Origin: Alteromonadaceae bacterium 2753L.S.0a.02
GTDB lineage: Bacteria > Pseudomonadota > Gammaproteobacteria > Pseudomonadales > Cellvibrionaceae
Direction: 5' to 3'
Length of the DNA: 64,000 bases
NCBI GenBank assembly: GCA_007827375.1
Contig: VISH01000002.1
Span: 1,637,001-1,701,000, forward strand
Below, in pieces: positions 25,273 through 33,782 of the stretch. Both the position numbers and the translations under genes were made by a program. Every line of letters starts with the position of its first letter. Position 1 is the stretch's first letter. Below the pieces are notes generated by a model. The model was not told the origin of the DNA and did no database searches. It was given only the letters and a program-made list of their open reading frames with translations.

Positions 25273-26970
25273 ATGAAAGTACTGGTGGTAGATGACCACG
25301 CCTATAATCGCGACCTACTCGCGTTTATTCTGGATGACGAGGGGCATACCTGTATTGAGGCAGTCGATGGCAAAAATGCTGTCGAAATATACCGCGATGA
25401 CCCGGATATAGCCCTCATTCTCATGGATATTAATATGCCGGAAATGGACGGCATAGAAGCAACTCGTGCTATCAAATCGCTAGATCCGGAACGTTTCGTA
25501 CCGGTGATTTTCGTTACTGCGCTGGATGATACCGATGTTATTGCACGGTGTCTCGATGCTGGCGGTGATGATTTTGTACCCAAACCTGTTAACGAAAATG
25601 TTCTGATTTCTAAAATCAACGCGCACGCGAGATCGCAGGCGCTCTACCAGAATTTGCAGCAAGCCAATAAAACGCTCAGTTATCATCAAACCATGATGAA
25701 CCGCGAGCACTCCATTGTTGAGCACATTTTTAGTAATGCGAATCGCCGTAATAAAACCTATTGTGAAAATATCAAGCAGTACACCTCACCTGTTTCGATG
25801 TTTGACGGTGATGTTGTGCTTTCCGGGCCATCGCCAGCGGGCGGTGTCTATTTAATGGTCGGAGATTTTACGGGTCACGGCCTGGCTGCGGCGATTGGCT
25901 CGTTGCCGGTGACTGAAATATTCCATAACATGATAAGTCATCAGGCCAGCATATCGCAGCTGGCGTCTGTACTGAACGTTCGCCTCCATGAAATTCTGCC
26001 TACCAACATGTTTTGTTGCGCGACTCTGATGTTCATAGATGCATCCGGCACGCAATGTACGCTTTGGTCCGGTGGAATGAACGATACCTTGTGGGTTAAA
26101 TCCGGCTCAGGTACCGTCGAAAAAATAGTTGCTCAGCACATGCCGCTGGGAATTTTAGATGATGCAGAGTTTGATGATAGCCCATTGATTTTTGAAATTT
26201 CCCTGGGCGATAAACTCTATATCTACACCGACGGGGTTAATGAAGCGGTTAACGCCAGCGGTGAGGAATTTGGTTTGGAGCGACTCGAAGAGGTGGTTGC
26301 CAAAGGCGGCGATGATACTGTTGAAGCCGTTAATCTGGCGGTAAAACAGTTTCACGAAGGTTGTGAACAATCTGATGATATATCCATAGTTGAGGTCACC
26401 GGCGGCAGTTTGGTGCATCGTTCTCGCGATGATGATGAGCCCGTGGATGTTCAGCAGGAATTTCATAGGGCAAGCTCATTTCCGTGGCATTTGAAAATGC
26501 ATCTCGAAGATGAAGACTTACGAAACACCAGCATTGTGAATCAGATCCTCGGTTTTGTTGCCAGCATTCAGGGAATAGAACTGCATCAGGATAAAATATT
26601 TACCATCGTAAGTGAGCTTTACAGTAACTCGTTGGAACATGGTGTTTTGCGGCTTTCGTCTGAAATGAAAAATTCCGCTGATGGATTTGAACAGTATTAC
26701 CGCGAGCGACAGTTGCGTTTGGAATCGTTGCAGCAGCAGTTTATTGATGTGGAATTCGATTACCTGCGTGGTAATCCCAATAAGATAAAATTGGTGATCA
26801 CTGACAGTGGCGACGGTTTTGATATCGACAAGGTGTTTGATTCCACTAAAGAAAACGACCAAACTCACGGCAGAGGTTTGAGTCTGCTACGCAGCTTGTG
26901 CTCTGTTTTGCAATACACCGATGGCGGTCGCACGGTTACGGCCGTTTACGATCTTTGTCACCATAATTAA
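25273..26970 (+). CDS. Response regulator with PP2C phosphatase and HATPase domains (HsbR-like)
   Basis: 565 aa with three modules. Receiver (1-120): acidic D7-D8, phospho-acceptor Asp52 in L-M-D-I-N-M-P-E-M-D-G, and K-P-V. SpoIIE/PP2C phosphatase (about 160-385): G-D-F-T-G-H-G-L-A-A-A and Y-T-D-G-V-N-E. C-terminal RsbW-like HATPase (about 415-565): E-L-Y-S-N-S-L-E-H-G, D-S-G-D-G-F and G-R-G-L-S-L-L. Both a kinase and a phosphatase for the STAS partner are therefore present in one chain, as in HsbR. AAGGGAT precedes the ATG. The 3' end overlaps the end of convergent bioA by 4 nt. Confidence 0.88.
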   Translation: MKVLVVDDHAYNRDLLAFILDDEGHTCIEAVDGKNAVEIYRDDPDIALILMDINMPEMDGIEATRAIKSLDPERFVPVIFVTALDDTDVIARCLDAGGDDFVPKPVNENVLISKINAHARSQALYQNLQQANKTLSYHQTMMNREHSIVEHIFSNANRRNKTYCENIKQYTSPVSMFDGDVVLSGPSPAGGVYLMVGDFTGHGLAAAIGSLPVTEIFHNMISHQASISQLASVLNVRLHEILPTNMFCCATLMFIDASGTQCTLWSGGMNDTLWVKSGSGTVEKIVAQHMPLGILDDAEFDDSPLIFEISLGDKLYIYTDGVNEAVNASGEEFGLERLEEVVAKGGDDTVEAVNLAVKQFHEGCEQSDDISIVEVTGGSLVHRSRDDDEPVDVQQEFHRASSFPWHLKMHLEDEDLRNTSIVNQILGFVASIQGIELHQDKIFTIVSELYSNSLEHGVLRLSSEMKNSADGFEQYYRERQLRLESLQQQFIDVEFDYLRGNPNKIKLVITDSGDGFDIDKVFDSTKENDQTHGRGLSLLRSLCSVLQYTDGGRTVTAVYDLCHHN

Positions 26971-28277
26971 GCGCTGAGTAATTCCATCGCTTGTAAAACT
27001 TCGAAAGTTTTTGTGGTTAAGGTTTTGAGTTGCGCATCGCTGATGATATAGGGAGGCATCATATACACGAGCTTACCAAAGGGGCGCAGCCAAATACCGG
27101 CACTAACAAAGGCCGTTTCGATCGCCGCCATATCTACAGGTTGACGCAATTCGATAACACCAATTGCGCCCAGTGTTCTCACTTCCGCGACACTTAGCAA
27201 TTTCTTGCAGGGTTCCAGACCTGATTCAAGTCGTGTTTCAATACGCTTGATATTGGTTTGCCAGTCGCTTTGAAGCAGCATTTCGATATTTTTTAAGGCG
27301 ACAGAACAGGCCAGCGGATTGGCCATATAGGTGGGGCCATGCATAAAACAACCCGCATCACCGCCACAAATAATTTCTGCGATATCGTCGCTACACAAAG
27401 TTGCTGCCAGAGTCAGGTAGCCGGCGGTGAGCGTTTTACCCAGGCACATAATGTCCGGGCTGATGTCTGCGTGTTCACAGGCAAATAATTTTCCAGTTCG
27501 CCCCAGGCCTGTGGCAATTTCATCGGCAATTAACAATACCGCGAACTCATCACAGAGTTTGCGTAGCTCGGCTAAAAACGTTGGTGAATAAAAACGCATA
27601 CCACCAGCACCTTGCACAATCGGCTCGATAATAACCGCAGCGATTTCCCTGTGATGGCGGTGCAAAATCTCTCGTGCCTCAGCAAGGCTGCCAGCATCAC
27701 AGGGGGCATCAAAGCCACTAGGGGGTGCATTGGCAAAATGTTGTTCTGGAATAAAACCTTTAAATAAACTGTGCATACCTGTTACCGGGTCGCATACCGA
27801 CATGGCTCCAAAAGTATCCCCGTGATAACCATTGCGAAAACTCAACAAGGTTTTCTTTTCTTTTTGGCCACGTGCCTGCCAGTATTGCAGTGCCATTTTT
27901 AGCGCGACTTCTACTGCAACCGACCCAGAGTCGCAAAAAAACACCCGGTTTAAGGGGCGAGGAGTGATATCAACCAGTTTTTTTGCGAGTGTTACCGCAG
28001 GTTCATGGGTAAGGCCACCAAACATTACATGGGCCATTCTAGACATCTGCTGAGTGACGGCATTATTGAGTTCGGGGTGGTTATAGCCATGGATAACGCT
28101 CCACCATGATGCCATGCCGTCGATGAGACGCGTGCCGTTTTGCAAAATGAGTTCTGCACCTTCGCAGCGCTCAACAGCGAAGACGGGAACGCTGGAATGG
28201 ATGGAGGCGTATGGGTGCCACACATGGCGGGCATCGATGGCCAGTAAATCGCTTTCGCTGAGCTTATTTGTTTGCAT
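26967..28277 (-). CDS. bioA: Adenosylmethionine-8-amino-7-oxononanoate aminotransferase
   Basis: PLP aminotransferase of biotin synthesis (436 aa) converting KAPA to DAPA with S-adenosylmethionine as amino donor. Visible: W-H-P-Y near residue 20, M-A-S-W-W-S (55-60), a DAPA synthase feature, Asp252 in A-D-E-I-A-T-G contacting the cofactor ring, and PLP Lys281 in C-L-G-K-T-L-T-A-G-Y. No other bio gene is adjacent. Confidence 0.95.
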   Translation of the reverse strand: MQTNKLSESDLLAIDARHVWHPYASIHSSVPVFAVERCEGAELILQNGTRLIDGMASWWSVIHGYNHPELNNAVTQQMSRMAHVMFGGLTHEPAVTLAKKLVDITPRPLNRVFFCDSGSVAVEVALKMALQYWQARGQKEKKTLLSFRNGYHGDTFGAMSVCDPVTGMHSLFKGFIPEQHFANAPPSGFDAPCDAGSLAEAREILHRHHREIAAVIIEPIVQGAGGMRFYSPTFLAELRKLCDEFAVLLIADEIATGLGRTGKLFACEHADISPDIMCLGKTLTAGYLTLAATLCSDDIAEIICGGDAGCFMHGPTYMANPLACSVALKNIEMLLQSDWQTNIKRIETRLESGLEPCKKLLSVAEVRTLGAIGVIELRQPVDMAAIETAFVSAGIWLRPFGKLVYMMPPYIISDAQLKTLTTKTFEVLQAMELLSA

Positions 28278-28372
28278 TTAACACCGCTGGAATGGAGTTT
28301 AAGTGCGCATATTAACAGGCCGAGAAAGCCTGGTGAAAAAGGTTTATGGGCGAGTAGCTTTGCGCTTACCTG

Positions 28373-29116
28373 TCAGGCGACCGAAGCATCGGGTGCGGCA
28401 ATGGAGTGTATGTAGGTGTCGAGCTGTGCTCGCGTTTCAGCGGGCATTAGCATGAATTGCACTCGAAGTTGGCTGTGGCAACAGGGGCTGCGTAAAAAAC
28501 GGCTCTGTTTTAATACACCGCGTAATTCCAGTTGAAAATGATCATTAAATTTGTAACGCGCGCGTAAACCCTTACCGATTTGGGCGGCGGTTTTTAAATC
28601 TTTGCCGTAAACCTCGAGCATCGCCCCCTGATTACTCAAGTTAGCAACATGGCCGGTAATGATGGGGTGTTCATCGAGTTGTAATTCAACCTGTGGCCCT
28701 TGTCGTGCATCAAAGTAGATACGGGTGCGCCAGCGCCTATTACCCGAGAGTCCACCCTGCAACACCTTCACTGACACCAATTCGTGGCCACGACTGCCTA
28801 ATACTTCTAGCAATTGGACCTCCATGGTGTACAAACCCTCGCCCCCTCTTATCTGCACCCAAAACGCTTTGGTTTCGTAATAGGTATTACTGTTGAACAT
28901 TTTTGGGTGCGGGAAGAGTCCGTCCAATAGCAATTCTGAAGTGTCCAGATCGAAACCGTGAATGAACGACTGTAGTGTTTCGCCACTTTCCGGTAGAAAC
29001 ACCGTAACCAATTGACGGCTCAGGCCGGCGTTGACCAACAGGTCTGCTTCCCAAAGTTTCCAATCACTTTTGACCGCGAGTTGTGGTTTTTCTTGGTTAC
29101 GACTCAAATTCAACAT
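28373..29116 (-). CDS. PilZ domain protein, probable c-di-GMP receptor
   Basis: 247 aa, cytosolic. The N-terminal ~115 residues form a YcgR-like beta-rich region; the C-terminal PilZ domain has the arginine motif R-R-W-R-T-R followed about 30 residues later by N-L-S-N-Q-G-A-M-L, which replaces the usual D/N-x-S-x-x-G and keeps the key S and G. Such two-domain proteins usually act as flagellar brakes or modulators. A GGDEF-EAL gene lies 1.4 kb away. Divergent from ttcA. Confidence 0.82.
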   Translation of the reverse strand: MLNLSRNQEKPQLAVKSDWKLWEADLLVNAGLSRQLVTVFLPESGETLQSFIHGFDLDTSELLLDGLFPHPKMFNSNTYYETKAFWVQIRGGEGLYTMEVQLLEVLGSRGHELVSVKVLQGGLSGNRRWRTRIYFDARQGPQVELQLDEHPIITGHVANLSNQGAMLEVYGKDLKTAAQIGKGLRARYKFNDHFQLELRGVLKQSRFLRSPCCHSQLRVQFMLMPAETRAQLDTYIHSIAAPDASVA

Positions 29117-29434
29117 GGGTGTTTACAATCCCCTTTTACAGTAAACAACGGATACGCCCGTGAATTTGCAAACCCTGTGCCTGTTTTCTGCCGGCCGTAA
29201 GCTATGGGGCGGACGCGAGTTCAGCGGCAAAGCTTTGCCCAGCCGTTGAAGTTGCGCTGCCGCCCCCGGCAAATAAGCGCCCAACAACATTCACTGTTGT
29301 GTCCAAAAACCGTACAATAGCGGGCTTTTGCGGCGAGCGGCAATGGAGGGTTAGGTGCCTTTATTGGTTTGTCGCAATTTTAGCTGCAAGTGTTAAACAC
29401 AGTTTTTTAAGAAGTCGTTCGTAGTGGAGTAAGC
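29117..29434. other. Divergent intergenic region between the PilZ gene and ttcA
   Basis: 318 nt without a gene. It holds one plausible sigma-70 promoter toward ttcA (listed separately). Nothing else was recognised. Confidence 0.5.
29290..29318 (+). promoter_or_regulatory. Candidate sigma-70 promoter for ttcA
   Basis: TTCACT (29290-29295) and TACAAT (29313-29318) are separated by 17 nt, about 116 nt upstream of the ttcA start. Match by eye only. Confidence 0.45.
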
Positions 29435-30340
29435 GTGCATCAATCAGATCGTAAAAGTCGTCTTGAATTTAATAAATTACAGAAACGCTTACGTCGTCAT
29501 GTAGGGCGTGCGATTGCCGATTACAACATGATCGAGGAGGGCGATCGCGTTATGGTCTGTCTTTCGGGAGGCAAAGATTCCTATGGCATGCTGGACATCC
29601 TTATAAGCTTGCAGCGCTCCGCGCCGGTAAACTTTGAGTTGGTTGCGGTCAACCTGGATCAGAAACAGCCGGGCTTCCCCGAGCATGTATTGCCTGAATA
29701 TCTTGATAGCCTTGGAATTGAATACCATATTGTCGAGCGCGATACTTATAGCGTGGTGAAATCTGTGGTACCTGAGGGCAAAACCACCTGTGGGCTATGT
29801 TCCCGTTTACGCAGGGGCACGCTCTATGGTTTTGCCGAGAGTATCAATGCCAGCAAGATTGCTTTAGGTCATCACCGCGATGATATCGTCGAAACACTGT
29901 TTTTAAACCTGTTTTATGCAGGGCGCTTGAAAGCCATGCCCCCCAAACTCTTGGCGGACGATAAGCGTAACATCATCATCCGACCGCTGGCTTATTGTAC
30001 AGAAGATGATTTAGGCGAATTTGCCGAGGCCAAGCAATTTCCTATCATTCCTTGTAATCTCTGCGGCTCCCAGGAAAATCTTCAACGCCAGGTGATCAAA
30101 GAAATGTTGAGAGCTTGGGATAAACAGTTTCCCGGGAGGGTTGAAACGATTTTCGCCGCCCTGCAACGGGTCTCACCCTCGCAGTTAGCGGATAACAATC
30201 TCTTTAACTTCTGCGATTTGCAGCTTGACCGCAGTACGCCAAAACCGGAGCCCGAAGGAATGCCGGACTGGTCGACACTGGGTACAACCCAAGACAGCAG
30301 CCAAACTGTTCAGTTTATAAACGCGTTGAATGTAAACTGA
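29435..30340 (+). CDS. ttcA: tRNA 2-thiocytidine(32) synthetase TtcA
   Basis: Iron-sulfur, ATP-dependent enzyme (301 aa) that thiolates C32 of certain tRNAs. PP-loop S-G-G-K-D-S at 44-49; cluster cysteines C119 and C122 in C-G-L-C-S-R-L-R-R-G, and C207/C210 in P-C-N-L-C-G-S-Q. The GTG start has GGAG upstream. One of several tRNA-modification genes in the window (tsaB and possibly the DUF3524 gene). Confidence 0.95.
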   Translation: MHQSDRKSRLEFNKLQKRLRRHVGRAIADYNMIEEGDRVMVCLSGGKDSYGMLDILISLQRSAPVNFELVAVNLDQKQPGFPEHVLPEYLDSLGIEYHIVERDTYSVVKSVVPEGKTTCGLCSRLRRGTLYGFAESINASKIALGHHRDDIVETLFLNLFYAGRLKAMPPKLLADDKRNIIIRPLAYCTEDDLGEFAEAKQFPIIPCNLCGSQENLQRQVIKEMLRAWDKQFPGRVETIFAALQRVSPSQLADNNLFNFCDLQLDRSTPKPEPEGMPDWSTLGTTQDSSQTVQFINALNVN

Positions 30341-30550
30341 GCGTTATAAGAAATGCTTTTAAACGTGTCAGATTGGCTAAATCCAGCTAAGCTTAAGGCA
30401 TCGCTTATTGCTTGGCGAAACGGGTGGCGCAGGGGCTGATGTTTCCTCATCGGCCAAGGTATCAATAACAAAGTTAGGGCTGGTTAAAGCCCATAAAACG
30501 AGCAATTGCTTACGCCAGTGAATGCTCCATCGGCAGAACAAAGGTATAAA

Positions 30551-32986
30551 GTGCAAGGCTTTTTTCAAGGTATCTCATTTCGCCTAGCCAAAGTTGGTGT
30601 AATCGTGGCCTTGCTGGTCGGCACACTCATGAGTGCCGTGCAAATTTACATCGATTTTCATGCGCAATCTGATGAGGTGAACAACCTCATTGCTCTGGCC
30701 ACGGACGTATCCACACCACCAGCCGCTCGTGCCATTCATACCCTTGATAACATGTTGGCCAACGAAGTGGCCGAAGGCCTGATGGGTTTTGATTTTATTA
30801 TTGCGGTAACCATCGAAGACGAGTTGGGCAACGAAATTGCCGAATCGCGCCGTATCCCCGCGAAATCGAACACATTATGGCTAACAAAACAGATCACCCA
30901 ACACCTTAGGGTACATAGCGCACCGCTTTATATCCCAGGTCAGGACGACCACGGTCTGATTAATTTTGTGGTGGATATGGATGCCGCACTAAGTTCTTTT
31001 TATGAGCATTCAGCGGTTGTTATCAGTATTGGCTTAATACGCAGCTTCTTTCTGGTGTTGTTCCTGTTTTTTGCGTTCCATTTTTTGTTAACCAAACCGT
31101 TAATACGCATTGCCAGCCAAATAAAACAAATAAATCCTGGTAGCCCCGGTGAACAACGCTTAAGCCTGGCGGGTCATGATCGCGATGATGAATTAAAGCA
31201 GTTGGTAAACAGTGGTAACCAACTGCTCGATGCCGTCGACCTGGCACTGGCGAAGCGTCGCGCTGTTGAAGTGGTGCTTCGAAAAAGTGAAGAGCATGTG
31301 CGACAGATTATCGATAGTCTGCCAGTGTGGGTGGGTGCACGAAATAAAGATGGCCATTATATATTTGCCAATAAAGCGCTCTCTGACTTTCTTGAAACCA
31401 CCCCCGAAGGTATGCGTGGTTCTCATATCAGCGATTTTGCTGAGTTCTTTGTCACCGACCCAAACGAGGTTATCACGCTCGACAACGAAGTCATCAAATC
31501 CCGTATCAGCGCGCAAATCTGGGAAGAGAAATGGCTCAATGCCACCGGTGAAGAGCACAGTATGCACACTCACGTAATGCCAATGGAATTTTACGACGAA
31601 GTTGTTGCGCTGGTTGTATCTTCCGATATTACCGAGTTGAAAAAAGCCCAGGCGCAAATGGAGCACATGGCTTACCACGATGCGCTCACCGATTTGCCCA
31701 ATCGAAGTTATCTGGTGGAACGACTTGAAGAAGAAGTACGTAAATCAGACAAACAAAATTTTTTCGGTGCTTTGTTGTTCATCGATCTCGATCAATTCAA
31801 ATACATTAACGACTCCTTGGGGCACCCCGCAGGAGATGGTGTGCTTAAACATGTTGCGCAGCGACTCATGGCCATTGCCTCCGAGAGTGACGTTGTGGTT
31901 CGCCTGGGCGGTGATGAATTTGTTGTGGTGTTAACCAATTTGGGTGAAGATATTTCCAATGCAATCTTGAAAGCCGAGGAAATAGGCGAGCGTATTCGGG
32001 CTTACGTTTCAGAACCCCATTTCTATCACGATCTCGAACTGCACGTAACCTGCAGCGTAGGCATCGTGATATACCCGGATGAAGAAGCGGGTGTACACGA
32101 GTTATTGCGCTTCGCCGATACAGCGATGTATCAGGTTAAAGAGCAGGGTCGAGATGCGATACAATTCTTCAACAAATACATGGCAGATAAAGCCCGAAAT
32201 GTATTGGTGATGGAAGGTGATTTACACCGTGCTCTGGAATTAAATTCGTTCAGTTTGCATTTTCAACCCAGAGTGCATGTGAAAACTGGTGAGATTGTAG
32301 GTGCGGAAGCCTTGTTACGATGGAACCACCCAGAGCGGGGTATGGTGTCGCCAGGTGAATTCATCCCGGTGTTGGAAACCTCTGGTTTAATTGTTGAAGT
32401 CGGCATGTGGGTTATCGAGCGTTCCCTACAGCAGGTTAAAGAGTGGCAGCGTATGGGGCTGTGGACTAAAAACATGCGCCTGGGGGTAAACATCAGCCCA
32501 CGCCAGTTCCGCTCGTCACAATTTGTCGATGATGTTACTCGGGTTCTTCGGGAAACCGAATTCGCGGCCGAAATGCTGGAAATGGAAATTACCGAGGGCA
32601 TAGTAATTCACAACCTTGAGGAAACCATTTCCACCATGACGACCCTGCAACAACAGGGTATTAATTTTGCGCTGGACGATTTCGGTACCGGATATTCTTC
32701 GATTAGTTACCTGAAAAAATTGCCGGTCGCCATTCTAAAAATCGATCAGAGTTTTGTGCGTGATATCACCGTTGACCGCAACGACCGCGTGCTGGTGGAA
32801 ACCATCAGTGCCATGGGAAATATGCTGGGTCTGGAAGTGGTTGCCGAAGGTGTAGAAACAAAAGATCAGCTTGAACTTATTTCGCAGTACGGTTGTTTGT
32901 ACTATCAGGGTTATTTGGCCAGCCGCCCGGTAACGCCCAATACTTTCGAACTTATGCTTGAACGTAAGGTGATTGAATCTGCGTAG
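30551..32986 (+). CDS. Membrane PAS-GGDEF-EAL protein, cyclic-di-GMP turnover
   Basis: About 811 aa. First transmembrane helix at about 10-35, a periplasmic domain of about 120 residues, second helix near 160-185, a HAMP-like linker, a PAS domain (R-Q-I-I-D-S-L-P-V-W), then GGDEF at residues 453-457 and EAL at 586-588 (E-A-L-L-R-W), with D-D-F-G-T-G-Y-S-S downstream. Both catalytic motifs look intact, so synthesis and breakdown of c-di-GMP are both possible. The position of the inhibitory RxxD site reads S-E-S-D, so product inhibition there is unlikely. GTG 30551 has AAGG at good spacing; TTG 30506 and GTG 30518 are alternatives. Confidence 0.88.
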   Translation: MQGFFQGISFRLAKVGVIVALLVGTLMSAVQIYIDFHAQSDEVNNLIALATDVSTPPAARAIHTLDNMLANEVAEGLMGFDFIIAVTIEDELGNEIAESRRIPAKSNTLWLTKQITQHLRVHSAPLYIPGQDDHGLINFVVDMDAALSSFYEHSAVVISIGLIRSFFLVLFLFFAFHFLLTKPLIRIASQIKQINPGSPGEQRLSLAGHDRDDELKQLVNSGNQLLDAVDLALAKRRAVEVVLRKSEEHVRQIIDSLPVWVGARNKDGHYIFANKALSDFLETTPEGMRGSHISDFAEFFVTDPNEVITLDNEVIKSRISAQIWEEKWLNATGEEHSMHTHVMPMEFYDEVVALVVSSDITELKKAQAQMEHMAYHDALTDLPNRSYLVERLEEEVRKSDKQNFFGALLFIDLDQFKYINDSLGHPAGDGVLKHVAQRLMAIASESDVVVRLGGDEFVVVLTNLGEDISNAILKAEEIGERIRAYVSEPHFYHDLELHVTCSVGIVIYPDEEAGVHELLRFADTAMYQVKEQGRDAIQFFNKYMADKARNVLVMEGDLHRALELNSFSLHFQPRVHVKTGEIVGAEALLRWNHPERGMVSPGEFIPVLETSGLIVEVGMWVIERSLQQVKEWQRMGLWTKNMRLGVNISPRQFRSSQFVDDVTRVLRETEFAAEMLEMEITEGIVIHNLEETISTMTTLQQQGINFALDDFGTGYSSISYLKKLPVAILKIDQSFVRDITVDRNDRVLVETISAMGNMLGLEVVAEGVETKDQLELISQYGCLYYQGYLASRPVTPNTFELMLERKVIESA

Positions 32987-33000
32987 CTTTTATACGGAGT

Positions 33001-33040
33001 AGCCATTTAATCTGAATAGTGATTTAAATTGGCTGTCTTT
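33001..33040. terminator. Possible terminator between the GGDEF-EAL gene and convergent rsmE
   Basis: An imperfect stem (agccatttaa paired with ttaaa-t-tggct, one bulge) followed by gtctttt. AT-rich and weak. Confidence 0.3.
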
Positions 33041-33065
33041 TGCAAATGAGTCGCTCTTGAATCTC

Positions 33066-33779
33066 TCAATTATACAAGCGGGCCAGTATCACAGGCACGG
33101 CTGTTTCCACTTTTAATATGCGTTGTCCGAGCTGAAAGGGCTTAAAACCTGCGCGGTGGAACCAATCCACTTCATTCTCCGTAAAGCCACCTTCCGGCCC
33201 AATGGCAACCAGCGCTGGGGCATCGCTACCAAGTTGCGGGCAGCCAGGGTAATTACCGGGGTGCGCCACAAGCGCTGTTGTATTTTGAAGCATTGATGGG
33301 AGGATGTCTTCCACAAAAGGGCGCAAACGAGTGTGCTTTTCAATGACGGGAAGCTGTGTGGCACCAGCTTGTTCCAAGCCTAAAATTAATTGCTCCCGAA
33401 TGGCTGAATCAGTGACAGAAGGGGATTGCCAAAAACTTTTTTCAACTTTACCGGTTTGAATGAACACCAGTTTTCTTACCCCCATGCAGGCGATGGTTTG
33501 GAGAATACGTTTGATCATTTGTGGCCGGGGCAGTGCCAGTATTACCGTGACAGGTAGTTGCGGTGGCGCACTGTAAGCGAACGAGACTTGACGAAGGCTT
33601 GTGTGCGTAGCTTGTCTGTGGAGTAATGCCGTTCCCACGGAACCATTCAGTAGACCAACTTTGAGTTGAGTACCGTCTTCTGCACGGAGCACGTTTTGTA
33701 CATGGTTTTGCTGGCGTTCGCTAAGCATCGCACAGTTATCGCTTTGCAGTTGCTGTTCTTCGAGAAGTAATAGATTCAT
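33066..33779 (-). CDS. rsmE: 16S rRNA (uracil1498-N3)-methyltransferase RsmE
   Basis: SPOUT-fold methyltransferase (237 aa). The C-terminal knot region is clear: L-V-A-I-G-P-E-G-G-F-T-E-N-E-V and L-G-Q-R-I-L-K-V-E-T-A-V-P, the SAM-binding motifs of RsmE. The N-terminal PUA-like domain carries the H-V-Q-N-V-L-R motif. It begins 3 nt after the end of the phospholipase-D gene on the same strand, so the two are probably co-transcribed. Confidence 0.94.
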   Translation of the reverse strand: MNLLLLEEQQLQSDNCAMLSERQQNHVQNVLRAEDGTQLKVGLLNGSVGTALLHRQATHTSLRQVSFAYSAPPQLPVTVILALPRPQMIKRILQTIACMGVRKLVFIQTGKVEKSFWQSPSVTDSAIREQLILGLEQAGATQLPVIEKHTRLRPFVEDILPSMLQNTTALVAHPGNYPGCPQLGSDAPALVAIGPEGGFTENEVDWFHRAGFKPFQLGQRILKVETAVPVILARLYN

Positions 33780-33782
33780 TGT

